Part shown: piece after piece, positions 25,757 to 35,260 of the stretch
Numbering within the stretch: the stretch's first letter is position 1
Layout of the letters: every line of letters starts with the position of its first letter
Assembly: GCA_024643555.1 (NCBI GenBank)
Contig: JAHEMQ010000004.1
Coordinates: 1 to 53,502, forward strand
Source: Crocinitomicaceae bacterium
GTDB lineage: Bacteria > Bacteroidota > Bacteroidia > Flavobacteriales_D > Crocinitomicaceae
Length of the DNA: 53,502 nt
Reading direction: 5' to 3'
Notes under the pieces: generated by a model
Database searches by the model: none
The model's input: only the letters and a program-made list of their open reading frames with translations
Told to the model about the DNA's origin: nothing
Program-made: the position numbers and the translations under genes

Positions 25757-28700
25757 ATGGCTTTCAAAAGAGAAATACCAAAAAAACAAAGTAGCTTCAA
25801 TAAAATCACCATTTCATTGGCTTCTCCAGAAATTATTTTGGAGCATTCAAGTGGTGAGGTATTAAAGCCTGAAACAATCAACTACCGTACGTACAAACCA
25901 GAGCGTGACGGATTGTTCTGCGAGCGCATTTTTGGTCCAGTAAAAGACTACGAATGTCACTGTGGAAAATACAAACGAATTCGATATAAAGGAATCGTAT
26001 GTGACCGTTGTGGTGTTGAAGTAACAGAGAAAAAAGTACGTAGAGAGCGTATGGGTCACATTTCATTAGTGGTTCCAGTTGCGCATATTTGGTACTTCCG
26101 TTCATTACCAAACAAAATTGGTTACTTATTAGGTTTACCTACTAAGAAATTAGATCAAATTATCTATTACGAGCGTTATGTAGTCATCAATGCTGGTGCT
26201 GCGTTGGAATTGGATAATGTGAATTTGAAAAAATACGATTTCTTAACAGAGGAAGAGTATTTGGATATTTTAGACGCCTTACCAAAAGAAAACCAATATT
26301 TGGAGGATTCAGATCCGAACAAATTTGTGGCGAAAATGGGAGCAGAGGCATTGTACGATTTATTGAAAGATTTAAATCTGGAAGAGTTATCGTATACACT
26401 TCGTGACCAAGCAGAAAATGAAACATCTGTTCAACGTAAAAATGAAGCGTTAAAACGCCTTCAAGTGGTTGAAGCGATGAAGGATTCTCAAACACGCATT
26501 GACAACCGTCCGGAATGGATGATTGTGAAAGTTGTTCCTGTGATTCCACCTGAATTACGTCCGTTAGTTCCATTAGATGGAGGACGTTTTGCAACATCGG
26601 ATTTAAATGACCTTTATCGTCGTGTGATTATCCGTAACAATCGTTTGAAACGATTGATCGAAATCAAAGCGCCGGAAGTGATTTTGCGTAATGAAAAACG
26701 TATGTTGCAAGAATCAGTGGATTCATTGTTTGATAACTCTAGAAAATCTAGTGCTGTTAAGACTGAATCGAATCGTGCTTTGAAATCCCTTTCTGATTCA
26801 TTGAAAGGTAAACAAGGTCGTTTCCGTCAAAACCTACTTGGAAAACGTGTGGATTATTCAGCACGTTCTGTCATTGTCGTTGGGCCAGATTTGAAATTAC
26901 ACGAATGTGGTTTGCCAAAAGACATGGCGGCGGAACTATACAAACCGTTTATCATCCGTAAGATGATCGAACGTGGTATCGTTAAGACGGTTAAATCTGC
27001 GAAGAAAATCGTTGACCGCAAAGAGCCTGTAGTTTGGGACATCTTAGAAAATGTATTGAAAGGTCACCCGGTTCTATTGAACCGTGCCCCTACACTTCAC
27101 CGTTTGGGAATCCAAGCTTTCCAACCGAAATTAATTGAAGGAAAAGCAATTCGTCTGCACCCGTTGGTAACGACAGCCTTCAACGCCGATTTCGATGGTG
27201 ACCAAATGGCCGTTCACTTACCATTAGGTAACGCTGCAATTTTGGAAGCTCAAATGTTGATGTTGGCTTCGCACAATATTTTGAATCCTGCGAATGGAGC
27301 GCCAATTGCGGTACCATCTCAGGATATGGTCTTGGGTCTTTATTATATCACGAAAGGTAAATTATCCGTTGAGGGTGATATCGTAAAAGGCCAAGATGGA
27401 ATTTTCTACTCTCCGCAGGAAGTAATCATTGCCTATAATGAGAAAAAACTTGATTTGCACGCGCGTATCAAAGTGAAATCTTATGACCTAGGAAAAAGCG
27501 GTGAGCCAGAATTGATGTTGATTGAAACGACTTGTGGTCGTGTCATGTTCAATGAAAAAGTTCCAAGACAAGTAGGTTACATCAACGATGTCTTAACGAA
27601 AAAAGCACTTCGTGATATCATTGGTGAAGTATTGAAAATCTGTGGTACCTCAAGAACAGCACAATTCTTGGATGATATCAAAGGATTGGGTTATGAAATG
27701 GCCTTCAAAGGTGGTCTTTCGTTCAATTTGGATGATATCATCATTCCAAAAGAAAAAGAAGTTTTAGTTGGTAAAGCTGAAAATGAAGTGAAAGAAGTCA
27801 TGATGAATTACAACATGGGTCTTATCACCAACAATGAGCGTTACAACCAAATCATTGATATTTGGACACATACGAATTCGCGCTTAACTGCGACATTAAT
27901 GGATCAATTGCAAACGGATCGTCAAGGATTCAATTCAATTTACATGATGTACGATTCAGGTGCTCGTGGATCTAAAGAACAGATTCGTCAGCTTTCTGGA
28001 ATGCGTGGATTGATGGCGAAACCTCAAAAATCTGGTGCTTCTGTTCAAGAAATTATTGAGAACCCGATCTTGTCTAACTTTAAGGAAGGACTTTCGATTC
28101 TTGAGTACTTTATCTCCACGCACGGTGCACGTAAAGGTTTGGCCGATACAGCACTTAAAACGGCGGATGCGGGTTACCTGACACGTCGTTTGGTGGATGT
28201 TGCTCAAGATGTTGTGATTAACTCAAATGACTGTGGAACTCTTCGTGGAATTGTAGCTACTGCATTGAAGAAAAACGACGAGGTGGTTGAACCATTGTAC
28301 GATCGTATTCTTGGACGTACTTCTGTTCATGATGTTTATTTGCCAGACACAGATGAATTAATCATTGCTGCAGGTGAATTGATTTCTGAAGACATCGCGA
28401 ATGCGATTTCTAAAGCAGGAATTGAAGAAGTTGAAATCCGTTCTGTATTGACATGTGAGATGCGACGTGGTGTTTGTTCGAAATGTTACGGACGTAACTT
28501 GGCGAATCACCGTCTCGCACAGCAAGGGGATTCAGTTGGTGTTGTTGCTGCGCAATCCATTGGTGAGCCAGGTACTCAGTTAACTTTACGTACCTTCCAC
28601 GTTGGAGGTACAGCATCGAATATTGCCGATATCTCTGACTTAAAAGCGAAAGCAAATGGTAAGTTAGAAATCGACGAACTTAGAACAATCGAACGTAAAA

Positions 28701-30046
28701 ATTCAGATGGCACAAATCAAATCATCGTAGTAGGACGTTCAGCTGAATTGAAAATTACTGATGAGAAAACAGGAATCACTGTCATGACGGCAAATGTTCC
28801 TTATGGATCTGAATTAATGGTTTCTGGCGAAACGAAAATTAAGAAGGGTGACGTGATTTGTAAATGGGATCCATATAATGCGGTAATCATTTCAGAAGTT
28901 GCGGGTAAAGTTGTTTTTGATAGCATTATTGAAAATATTACCTACCGTGAAGAAGTCGATGAGCAAACAGGATTTACCGAAAAAGTAATCATCGAATCTC
29001 GTGATAAAAAGAAAAGTCCAGCGATTCACATAATTGACCCTAAAACGAAGGAAATTTTACGTGAATACTCGATTCCAGTAAATGCGCACATTTCTATTAC
29101 GGAAGGTGATAAAATTGAAGCGGGTGTAATCATGGTTAAAATTCCTCGTTTGGCAGGAAAAACCGGGGATATCACCGGAGGACTTCCACGTGTAACGGAG
29201 TTATTCGAGGCAAGAAATCCTTCTAATCCAGCAGTTGTTTCGGAAATTGATGGAACAGCAGCATTCGGAAATGTGAAACGTGGTAACCGTGAAATTATCA
29301 TTACGTCGAAATTGGGCGAAGTAAGAAAATACTTAGTTCCACTTTCGAAACACATTTTAGTACAACAAAACGATTTCGTTCGTGCTGGTCAACCATTATC
29401 TGATGGTGCCATCACACCAAACGATATCTTGAACATCGAAGGACCTACGAAAGTACAAGAGTACATCGTAAATGAAATCCAAGAGGTTTACCGTTTACAA
29501 GGTGTGAAAATCAACGACAAACACTTTGAGGTAATTGTACGTCAAATGATGTTGAAAGCACAAATTATTGAGTCTGGTGATACACGATTCTTGGAAGGAC
29601 AATCGGTTCACAAAGCAGATATCATGGAGGCTAATGATGCACTATATGGTATGATGTTCGTGAAAGATGCAGGTGATTCTCAAGAATTGAAAAAAGGACA
29701 ATTGGTTTCAGTGCGTCGTTTGAGAGATGAGAACTCGAAATTGAAACGTGAGGATAAAACATTAGTGGAGGCTCGTGAGGCAATGCCTGCAACGTCGACA
29801 CCATTGTTACAAGGTATCACTCGTGCTTCCCTTCAAACACAATCGTTTATTTCGGCAGCTTCCTTCCAGGAGACAACGAAAGTATTAAACGAAGCAGCAA
29901 TTTCAGGAAAAGAAGACCACTTGTTAGGATTGAAAGAAAACGTAATCGTTGGACATTTAATTCCGGCAGGAACAGGTGTACGTGAATACCAATCAATGAT
30001 TGTTGGTTCACAAGAAGCTTACGATGAAATGTTGCAAGACGCGTAA
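25757..30046 (+). CDS. rpoC: DNA-directed RNA polymerase beta' subunit
   Basis: This 1429-residue subunit contains the catalytic [12 protein letters not shown] motif, which holds the Mg ion (about residues 476-487). The N-terminal zinc-binding cysteines are in [20 protein letters not shown] and the second zinc site is in [16 protein letters not shown]. The trigger loop region ([19 protein letters not shown]) is intact. There is no additional gene in its operon, and a terminator follows 22 bp after the stop. Confidence 0.99.
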   Translation: MAFKREIPKKQSSFNKITISLASPEIILEHSSGEVLKPETINYRTYKPERDGLFCERIFGPVKDYECHCGKYKRIRYKGIVCDRCGVEVTEKKVRRERMGHISLVVPVAHIWYFRSLPNKIGYLLGLPTKKLDQIIYYERYVVINAGAALELDNVNLKKYDFLTEEEYLDILDALPKENQYLEDSDPNKFVAKMGAEALYDLLKDLNLEELSYTLRDQAENETSVQRKNEALKRLQVVEAMKDSQTRIDNRPEWMIVKVVPVIPPELRPLVPLDGGRFATSDLNDLYRRVIIRNNRLKRLIEIKAPEVILRNEKRMLQESVDSLFDNSRKSSAVKTESNRALKSLSDSLKGKQGRFRQNLLGKRVDYSARSVIVVGPDLKLHECGLPKDMAAELYKPFIIRKMIERGIVKTVKSAKKIVDRKEPVVWDILENVLKGHPVLLNRAPTLHRLGIQAFQPKLIEGKAIRLHPLVTTAFNADFDGDQMAVHLPLGNAAILEAQMLMLASHNILNPANGAPIAVPSQDMVLGLYYITKGKLSVEGDIVKGQDGIFYSPQEVIIAYNEKKLDLHARIKVKSYDLGKSGEPELMLIETTCGRVMFNEKVPRQVGYINDVLTKKALRDIIGEVLKICGTSRTAQFLDDIKGLGYEMAFKGGLSFNLDDIIIPKEKEVLVGKAENEVKEVMMNYNMGLITNNERYNQIIDIWTHTNSRLTATLMDQLQTDRQGFNSIYMMYDSGARGSKEQIRQLSGMRGLMAKPQKSGASVQEIIENPILSNFKEGLSILEYFISTHGARKGLADTALKTADAGYLTRRLVDVAQDVVINSNDCGTLRGIVATALKKNDEVVEPLYDRILGRTSVHDVYLPDTDELIIAAGELISEDIANAISKAGIEEVEIRSVLTCEMRRGVCSKCYGRNLANHRLAQQGDSVGVVAAQSIGEPGTQLTLRTFHVGGTASNIADISDLKAKANGKLEIDELRTIERKNSDGTNQIIVVGRSAELKITDEKTGITVMTANVPYGSELMVSGETKIKKGDVICKWDPYNAVIISEVAGKVVFDSIIENITYREEVDEQTGFTEKVIIESRDKKKSPAIHIIDPKTKEILREYSIPVNAHISITEGDKIEAGVIMVKIPRLAGKTGDITGGLPRVTELFEARNPSNPAVVSEIDGTAAFGNVKRGNREIIITSKLGEVRKYLVPLSKHILVQQNDFVRAGQPLSDGAITPNDILNIEGPTKVQEYIVNEIQEVYRLQGVKINDKHFEVIVRQMMLKAQIIESGDTRFLEGQSVHKADIMEANDALYGMMFVKDAGDSQELKKGQLVSVRRLRDENSKLKREDKTLVEAREAMPATSTPLLQGITRASLQTQSFISAASFQETTKVLNEAAISGKEDHLLGLKENVIVGHLIPAGTGVREYQSMIVGSQEAYDEMLQDA

Positions 30047-30068
30047 TTGATAGTTAAACTATATAAAG

Positions 30069-30098
30069 AAGGATGATCATTTTGGTCATCCTTTTTTT
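30069..30098 (+). terminator. Terminator after rpoC
   Basis: AAGGATGA pairs with TCATCCTT around a nine-base loop, then a run of seven T. The T run overlaps the recG stop codon from the opposite strand; the convergent arrangement may let the hairpin serve both directions. Confidence 0.85.
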
Positions 30099-32193
30099 AT
30101 GAAATACGTCCCCAGTTTGGACGAGATTTGAGCACTTGCCGCATGCGTTGATTTAAAAGTGAGTTTTCAGGAGCGAGTAAATCCGGGTCTTTCTCTAAAA
30201 TAGTTCGTGCAGTTTCTCTGGCAAGACTAACAATTTGTCCGTCTCGCGATAAATCGGCTAACTTCAAGTTTAAGACACCACTTTGCTGTGTGCCCATTAA
30301 ATCTCCAGGCCCACGCAATTGTAAATCTACTTCTGAAATTTGGAATCCATCGTTTGTCATGACCATGGTGTCCATGCGCTTCATCGATTCTTTGGAAAGC
30401 TTTTCTCCTGTCATTAAAATGCAATAGGATTTTTCCGCTCCACGTCCAACTCGACCGCGCAACTGATGTAATTGCGATAAACCAAAACGTTCGGCACTTT
30501 CAATAACCATGACGGAGGCATTTGGGACATTGACACCTACTTCGATCACCGTCGTCGCTACCATGATCTGTGTTTCAGCACGAACAAAACGTTGCATTTC
30601 GGCTTCTTTTTCAGCTGGTTTTAATTTCCCATGAACCATACTTACTTGATATCTTGGTGCTGGAAAGGCCTCTGTGATCATATCAAATCCTTCCTCTAGG
30701 TTTTTAAAATCTAGTTTCTCCGATTCTTGAATCAATGGATATACAATGTAGATTTGTCGTCCCAGATGAATTTGTTCTGCGATAAATTGCAGAAGTTTTG
30801 GACGATGGTTTTCTCTGCGATGAATGGTTTGAATGGGTTTTCTACCCGGAGGTAATTCGTCAATTACGGATACATCAAGATCACCGTAAAAGGTCATCGC
30901 CAAGGTTCTTGGGATCGGAGTAGCCGTCATGATTAATACGTGTGGAGGAACAGCATTTTTTCCCCACATTTTTGATCGTTGAGCAACACCAAAACGATGC
31001 TGTTCATCAATCACCACAATACCTAAATTCGAAAATTGAACGACATCTTCCAATAAGGCATGCGTACCAATCAGTAGGTGAATGCTACCATCGATTAATC
31101 CTTGATGAATTTCTGTTCTTCTTGCTTTTTTTGTTGAACCTGTCAACAGCGCTAGTTCAATTGGTAAGTCCTTGATAAGTTCTCGCAGTGATTCGTAATG
31201 TTGCGTTGCCAGAATTTCTGTTGGTGCCATGAGCGCTCCTTGAAACCCATTATCAATCCCCATTAAAATGGTGAGCAAGGCCACGAGTGTTTTTCCGCTA
31301 CCAACGTCTCCTTGAAGAAGTCGGTTCATATGCTCCCCATTTAAAAAGTCTTTGCGAATTTCTTTCAATACTCTTTTTTGCGCATTGGTCAATTCAAACG
31401 GCAAATATTCATTGTAAAAACGATTGAAGATTGTTCCAAGCTCTGAAAAAACAAATCCTTTCATCTTTTTAGATCGGATTTCTTTCCTGAGTAATAATTC
31501 TAATTGTAAAAAGAACAATTCCTCGAATTTCAAGCGGTAGCGTGCTTGTTTGAATTCCACTTCATTTTTGGGAGCATGAATCTGAAAATAAGCCTGTTCA
31601 CTTGAAATTAAATGATGTTCTTCCAGAAGATAGGCTGGAAGAATTTCAGGAATCTGGAATTTGATTTGAGGTAAAAGACCTTGTATTAATTTACCGATTC
31701 CTTTGGCGTGAAGTCCTTTGACATTTAACTTTTCCGTACTTGGATACATAGCCTGAAGTCCGAGTTCCGGAGTTTGTTCATTCCATTTGGTTAATTCAGG
31801 ATGAGGAATGGTCCATTGTTGGTTGAATACTTTTGGCTTTCCGAAAAGGACATAGGTGTTGCCCATGCTTAAATTGGCTTTGACCCATTGAATCCCTTGA
31901 AACCAAACAAGGTCAACAGTTCCCGTTTGATCTTCGAATCGTGCGACTAATTTACGGTGACGCCCGGTTCCAGATTCACCCACATAGGTGATTTTGCCTT
32001 TCAGTTGCAGGTAATTGTCGACTAGGTGAATGTCACGAATGTCGTGAAATACGGAGCGATCTTGATAGCGAAATGGAAAATGGTCTAGTAAATCTCGAAA
32101 CGTAAAAATTCCAAGTTCAGATTGCAAGGCGGCTGCACGTTGTGGTCCAACACCTTTTAAATATTCAATGGGTGTGGAAAGCAAGTCAGTCAT
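30097..32193 (-). CDS. recG: ATP-dependent DNA helicase RecG
   Basis: This 698-residue helicase remodels stalled replication forks and branch-migrates Holliday junctions. Its N-terminal wedge/OB region (about 1-230) starts TPIEYLKGVGPQRAAALQSELG. Helicase motifs follow: Walker A GDVGSGKT near 295, DEQHRFGVAQR, TATPIPRTLAM, and QLRGRVGRGAEKSYC, with the family's C-terminal region ending in the usual RMRQVLKSRP. The length is standard. It converges with rpoC and lies 15 bp downstream of accA in the same orientation, so accA-recG may be one transcript. Confidence 0.98.
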   Translation of the reverse strand: MTDLLSTPIEYLKGVGPQRAAALQSELGIFTFRDLLDHFPFRYQDRSVFHDIRDIHLVDNYLQLKGKITYVGESGTGRHRKLVARFEDQTGTVDLVWFQGIQWVKANLSMGNTYVLFGKPKVFNQQWTIPHPELTKWNEQTPELGLQAMYPSTEKLNVKGLHAKGIGKLIQGLLPQIKFQIPEILPAYLLEEHHLISSEQAYFQIHAPKNEVEFKQARYRLKFEELFFLQLELLLRKEIRSKKMKGFVFSELGTIFNRFYNEYLPFELTNAQKRVLKEIRKDFLNGEHMNRLLQGDVGSGKTLVALLTILMGIDNGFQGALMAPTEILATQHYESLRELIKDLPIELALLTGSTKKARRTEIHQGLIDGSIHLLIGTHALLEDVVQFSNLGIVVIDEQHRFGVAQRSKMWGKNAVPPHVLIMTATPIPRTLAMTFYGDLDVSVIDELPPGRKPIQTIHRRENHRPKLLQFIAEQIHLGRQIYIVYPLIQESEKLDFKNLEEGFDMITEAFPAPRYQVSMVHGKLKPAEKEAEMQRFVRAETQIMVATTVIEVGVNVPNASVMVIESAERFGLSQLHQLRGRVGRGAEKSYCILMTGEKLSKESMKRMDTMVMTNDGFQISEVDLQLRGPGDLMGTQQSGVLNLKLADLSRDGQIVSLARETARTILEKDPDLLAPENSLLNQRMRQVLKSRPNWGRIS

Positions 32194-32208
32194 CCCTTGT
32201 AAGTCGTT

Positions 32209-33162
32209 TTATTTCCAGACACCCATTTGACAGAATTTTTCAATTCGGTCGTCAATGCGTTTGTTTGGATCCATTCCTTCAAGTTCGCTTAAATAGCCTT
32301 TAATTTTAGCTTTAATGGTATGGAACATCTCTTCTGGATTTCGGTGTGCCCCATTCGATGGTTCAGGAATAACCTCATCCACTAATCCATTTTTACGCAT
32401 GTCCGTGGAGGTTAATTTTAACGCATCCGCCGCAATTTCCTTGTAGTTCCATGAACGCCATAAAATAGAAGAGCAACTTTCAGGTGAGATCACAGAGTAC
32501 CAAGTGTTTTCTAACATCACCACTTTGTCACCAACGCCAATTCCCAATGCACCTCCGGATGCACCTTCACCAATGATGATGCAAATGACAGGAACTTTCA
32601 AGCGCATCATTTCATAAATGTTGCGTGCAATTGCTTCCCCTTGTCCGCGTTCTTCCGCTTCCAATCCAGGAAAGGCTCCAGGCGTATCAATGAAGGTAAT
32701 AATCGGTTTGTTGAATTTCTCTGCTAATTTCATCAATCTGAGTGCTTTGCGGTATCCTTCCGGATTTGGCATACCGAAATTACGGTATTGACGCATTTTT
32801 GTATTGATTCCTTTTTGTTGTCCAATTAACATGACGCTTTTTCCATCGATCATACCGAATCCACCTACCATGGCTTTATCATCTTTTACGCTTCGATCTC
32901 CATGCAATTCGATGAATTGCCCGTTGGTTAGAGCATCAATGTAAGCGAGAGTGTACGGTCTATCCGGATGTCTTGATAGTTGAACACGTTGCCATGGTGT
33001 TAAACCTGAGAAAACTTCTTTCGTTTTTTCTTGAAGCACTTTTTCCAATTCTGCGATTTGCTCAGACATATCCACGTTGGTGGATTCACTGAGTTCTTTG
33101 GTTTGCGCAATCTGTTCTTCTAAGGCTTTTATTGGTTCTTCAAAATCAAGATATGTCGACAT
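32209..33162 (-). CDS. accA: Acetyl-CoA carboxylase carboxyltransferase subunit alpha
   Basis: This 317-residue subunit transfers the carboxyl group from biotin to acetyl-CoA in the first step of fatty acid synthesis, with AccD. An N-terminal coiled region ([20 protein letters not shown]) precedes the crotonase-like domain. [30 protein letters not shown], and [15 protein letters not shown] are diagnostic. The accD, accB and accC genes are not in the window. A TAACTTTG -7 box lies 20 bp upstream. It is divergent from ispE. Confidence 0.98.
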   Translation of the reverse strand: MSTYLDFEEPIKALEEQIAQTKELSESTNVDMSEQIAELEKVLQEKTKEVFSGLTPWQRVQLSRHPDRPYTLAYIDALTNGQFIELHGDRSVKDDKAMVGGFGMIDGKSVMLIGQQKGINTKMRQYRNFGMPNPEGYRKALRLMKLAEKFNKPIITFIDTPGAFPGLEAEERGQGEAIARNIYEMMRLKVPVICIIIGEGASGGALGIGVGDKVVMLENTWYSVISPESCSSILWRSWNYKEIAADALKLTSTDMRKNGLVDEVIPEPSNGAHRNPEEMFHTIKAKIKGYLSELEGMDPNKRIDDRIEKFCQMGVWK

Positions 33163-33181
33163 AAGTTCTAAATTGAGTATA

Positions 33182-33189
33182 CAAAGTTA
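33182..33189 (-). promoter_or_regulatory. -7 element of the accA promoter
   Basis: On the minus strand TAACTTTG (33189-33182) matches TAnnTTTG and is 19 bp before the accA ATG. The -33 element is not clear. Confidence 0.4.
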
Positions 33190-33251
33190 ATTGATTTTAT
33201 TTAACGATGATTTGCCTAAAGGTAAGGCATGTATCATCAAATGAAAAAAAC

Positions 33252-33259
33252 TACATTTG
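33252..33259 (+). promoter_or_regulatory. -7 element immediately before ispE (possible leaderless mRNA)
   Basis: TACATTTG lies only four bases before the ispE ATG at 33264, so a transcript from it would start at or within a few bases of the start codon. The -33 element is not obvious (nearest TTTG is 37 bp upstream), which lowers confidence. Confidence 0.35.
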
Positions 33260-33263
33260 TTTC

Positions 33264-34082
33264 ATGATTTTATATCCACCTGCAAAAATTAATTTAGGAT
33301 TAAATATTCTAAGCAAACGAGATGATGGCTATCACGAAATTGAAACATGCATGGTACCAATTCCTTTGGTTGATGTATTGGAAGTAACGCATGCGGAAGA
33401 ATTCGAGTTTATTCAAAGTGGACGAACCATAAGCGGTGAATCAGGCACGAATTTGTGTGAAAAAGCATTTGAATTAGTGAAATCAAAATTTGCGATTGGT
33501 CCAGTTCGCATCCATCTGCGCAAACAAATTCCAATTGGGGCTGGATTAGGTGGAGGATCAGCAGATGCGACATATACTTTATTAGCCTTGAATGAATTAT
33601 TTTCGCTTGAGCTAAGTGCTGATGCCTTGAGAAAATATGCAGCGCAATTGGGCAGCGACTGTCCTTTTTTTGTTGAAACTGGTCCTCAATTGGCTAAAGG
33701 AAGAGGAGAGTTGTTAGAAGACATTCAACTGAATTTGCCAACACTTTACTTGGTTCTTTTGAATCCTGGAATTCATGTTTCTACTCAGGAAGCCTATGCC
33801 GGAGTTCATCCGAATTCAGTGGATATTCCCATTGCAAAAATTCTTGAGCAACCTGTTACAACTTGGCAGGGCGCACTCGTGAATGATTTTGAATCATCCG
33901 TTTTTGAAAGGCATCCATTGATTGGTGAACTGAAACAAGATTTGTTGGATTCAGGAGCGTGTTATGCAGCTATGTCCGGCAGCGGTTCCAGTATTTTCGG
34001 TCTCTTTGAAAAAGAATCAGATGCAGTAAACTACTCTTCTGAACACCTTATTTACAAAGGGTTGTTTAAAAAACTCACGTAG
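33264..34082 (+). CDS. ispE: 4-diphosphocytidyl-2-C-methyl-D-erythritol kinase
   Basis: This 272-residue GHMP kinase phosphorylates CDP-methylerythritol in the non-mevalonate isoprenoid pathway. I place the start at ATG 33264 because the protein then begins MILYPPAKINLGLNILSKR, the standard opening PAKINLGL; a start at 33207 would add 19 non-family residues. The ATP-binding motif PIGAGLGGGSADAT and the third motif AMSGSGSSIFGLF are present. It is a single gene, divergent from accA and ending 96 bp before the starch-binding protein gene. Confidence 0.97.
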   Translation: MILYPPAKINLGLNILSKRDDGYHEIETCMVPIPLVDVLEVTHAEEFEFIQSGRTISGESGTNLCEKAFELVKSKFAIGPVRIHLRKQIPIGAGLGGGSADATYTLLALNELFSLELSADALRKYAAQLGSDCPFFVETGPQLAKGRGELLEDIQLNLPTLYLVLLNPGIHVSTQEAYAGVHPNSVDIPIAKILEQPVTTWQGALVNDFESSVFERHPLIGELKQDLLDSGACYAAMSGSGSSIFGLFEKESDAVNYSSEHLIYKGLFKKLT

Positions 34083-34100
34083 AAATAAAAAAACTATTTC

Positions 34101-34128
34101 TTGAATTGCAATTTTATTTTTATTTTTG
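34101..34128 (+). promoter_or_regulatory. Promoter of the alpha-glucan utilisation locus
   Basis: TTG (34101-34103), 17 bp, and TATTTTTG (34121-34128) fit the Bacteroidota consensus. Transcription should start near 34133, inside the palindrome that follows. Confidence 0.55.
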
Positions 34129-34132
34129 AAGT

Positions 34133-34145
34133 TGTCAATCTGACA
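34133..34145 (+). promoter_or_regulatory. Palindromic operator TGTCA-N3-TGACA (first copy)
   Basis: TGTCAATCTGACA is a 5+5 palindrome with 3-bp spacer. It sits four bases after the -7 box of the first gene's promoter. A second copy with 15 of 19 matching bases across the wider block lies before susC. The overlap with the expected start site suggests a repressor-type operator, but this is inference. Confidence 0.6.
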
Positions 34146-34178
34146 CTAAGTATTTTTTAACCTTTTAAAAATTAGACT

Positions 34179-35192
34179 ATGAAAAAAATGTTTACTTTTT
34201 TAGCTACAGTATTAATTAGTGTAGCGTCTTACGCGCAGTTCCCTGCCGTAGGTATTATTGGATCTGCAGTTCCACCTTATGACTGGTCTGTTGATATCCC
34301 AATGCAAACAATGGATGGTAACATCTATGCAGGTATTGTAACATGTGTTGCAGGTGATGCAAAATTCCGTCAAGATGGAGCATGGGCAATTAACTGGGGT
34401 GCAGCAACTTTCCCTGCTGGGGCTGGTGTACAAGATGGACCAAACATCCCTGTACCTGCTGGAACATATTTGGTTGTTTTTGACCGTACAACAGGAGCGT
34501 ACAATTTCATGACAGATTATACAGTGACTTTCCAAGTTGATATTACTGCCTATTTAGCTGGTGGTACACCTTTGGATCCAAACGGTATTCGCGTTGGAGG
34601 AAATTTTGGAACGAACCTAGGTTCTGTTGCAGCTGGTGCAATGTTAGATTGGAGTCCAGGTGATGCTAATTCAGCAATGACAGATTTAGGAAACAACATT
34701 TGGTCAATCGACGTAACATTCCCTGTTTCAACATTGCAAAACCCGCTTCTTTACAAATTCGTAAATGGAAACTGGGGAACAAACGAAGGTGTAGATCCAA
34801 CAAATACAATCGCGGTAGATTCTTGTGGTGTGGATGATGGTTCTGGAAACATCAACCGTACGTATTTATTGTTGCCGGGAACTGTATGTTATGTTTGGGA
34901 TGCATGTACAGCATGTGGTGGATCAAACGTTGTTGAAAACGTAATCAACAACTTGACTGTTTCTCCAAACCCTGCTACAGACGTTGCAAACTTCAAATTT
35001 GATGTGAACAACGCTTCTCAAGCTACCATCAAATTATTTGATTTAACAGGAAAAGAAGTTGCTGCTAAAACAATCGCAGTGTCTGCTTCTAACAATGTTG
35101 AAATGAATACTGCTAACTTGTCTGCTGGTTCTTACATTTACAAAGTGTTTGCTGGTGACAAAGTTGCTACAGGAAAATTGATCAAACAATAA
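34179..35192 (+). CDS. SusE-like starch-binding protein with T9SS type A sorting domain
   Basis: This 337-residue protein has a signal peptide (residues 1-20, ending SVASYAQ). It has a first domain (about 22-115) whose pattern VGIIGSAVPPYDWSVD, DGNIYAGIVT and DAKFRQDGAWAINWG resembles SusE/SusF starch-binding folds. A second beta-rich domain (about 115-250) carries VTFQVDITAYLAGGTPLDP and similar lines seen in starch-binding modules. A T9SS type A sorting domain follows (VSPNPATDVANFKF, FDLTGKEV, LSAGSYIYKVFAG). It probably holds starch or dextrins at the surface. Unlike SusE it has no lipobox and goes out by T9SS. Very regular, optimal codons suggest high expression. A terminator separates it from the amylase gene. 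Confidence 0.75.
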   Translation: MKKMFTFLATVLISVASYAQFPAVGIIGSAVPPYDWSVDIPMQTMDGNIYAGIVTCVAGDAKFRQDGAWAINWGAATFPAGAGVQDGPNIPVPAGTYLVVFDRTTGAYNFMTDYTVTFQVDITAYLAGGTPLDPNGIRVGGNFGTNLGSVAAGAMLDWSPGDANSAMTDLGNNIWSIDVTFPVSTLQNPLLYKFVNGNWGTNEGVDPTNTIAVDSCGVDDGSGNINRTYLLLPGTVCYVWDACTACGGSNVVENVINNLTVSPNPATDVANFKFDVNNASQATIKLFDLTGKEVAAKTIAVSASNNVEMNTANLSAGSYIYKVFAGDKVATGKLIKQ

Positions 35193-35210
35193 TTTTTCTA
35201 ATTATTATTG

Positions 35211-35245
35211 AAAGCCTAAGTTGAAACATACTTAGGCTTTTTTTT
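35211..35245 (+). terminator. Terminator/attenuator between the SusE-like gene and the amylase gene
   Basis: AAAGCCTAAG pairs perfectly with CTTAGGCTTT around a ten-base loop, followed by a T run. The next gene starts 16 bp after it, so readthrough is needed unless a promoter hides here; none was seen. Confidence 0.8.
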
Positions 35246-35260
35246 ACCTAAATATTTCAG

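Noticed and set aside
26187-26597. Minus-strand frame of 136 codons inside rpoC
   Set aside because: Antisense shadow of a universally conserved gene with biased codons, which often leaves open opposite frames.
33207-33263. Upstream in-frame start for ispE
   Set aside because: The added 19 residues are not part of the family, and the start at 33264 gives the standard opening next to a -7 box.
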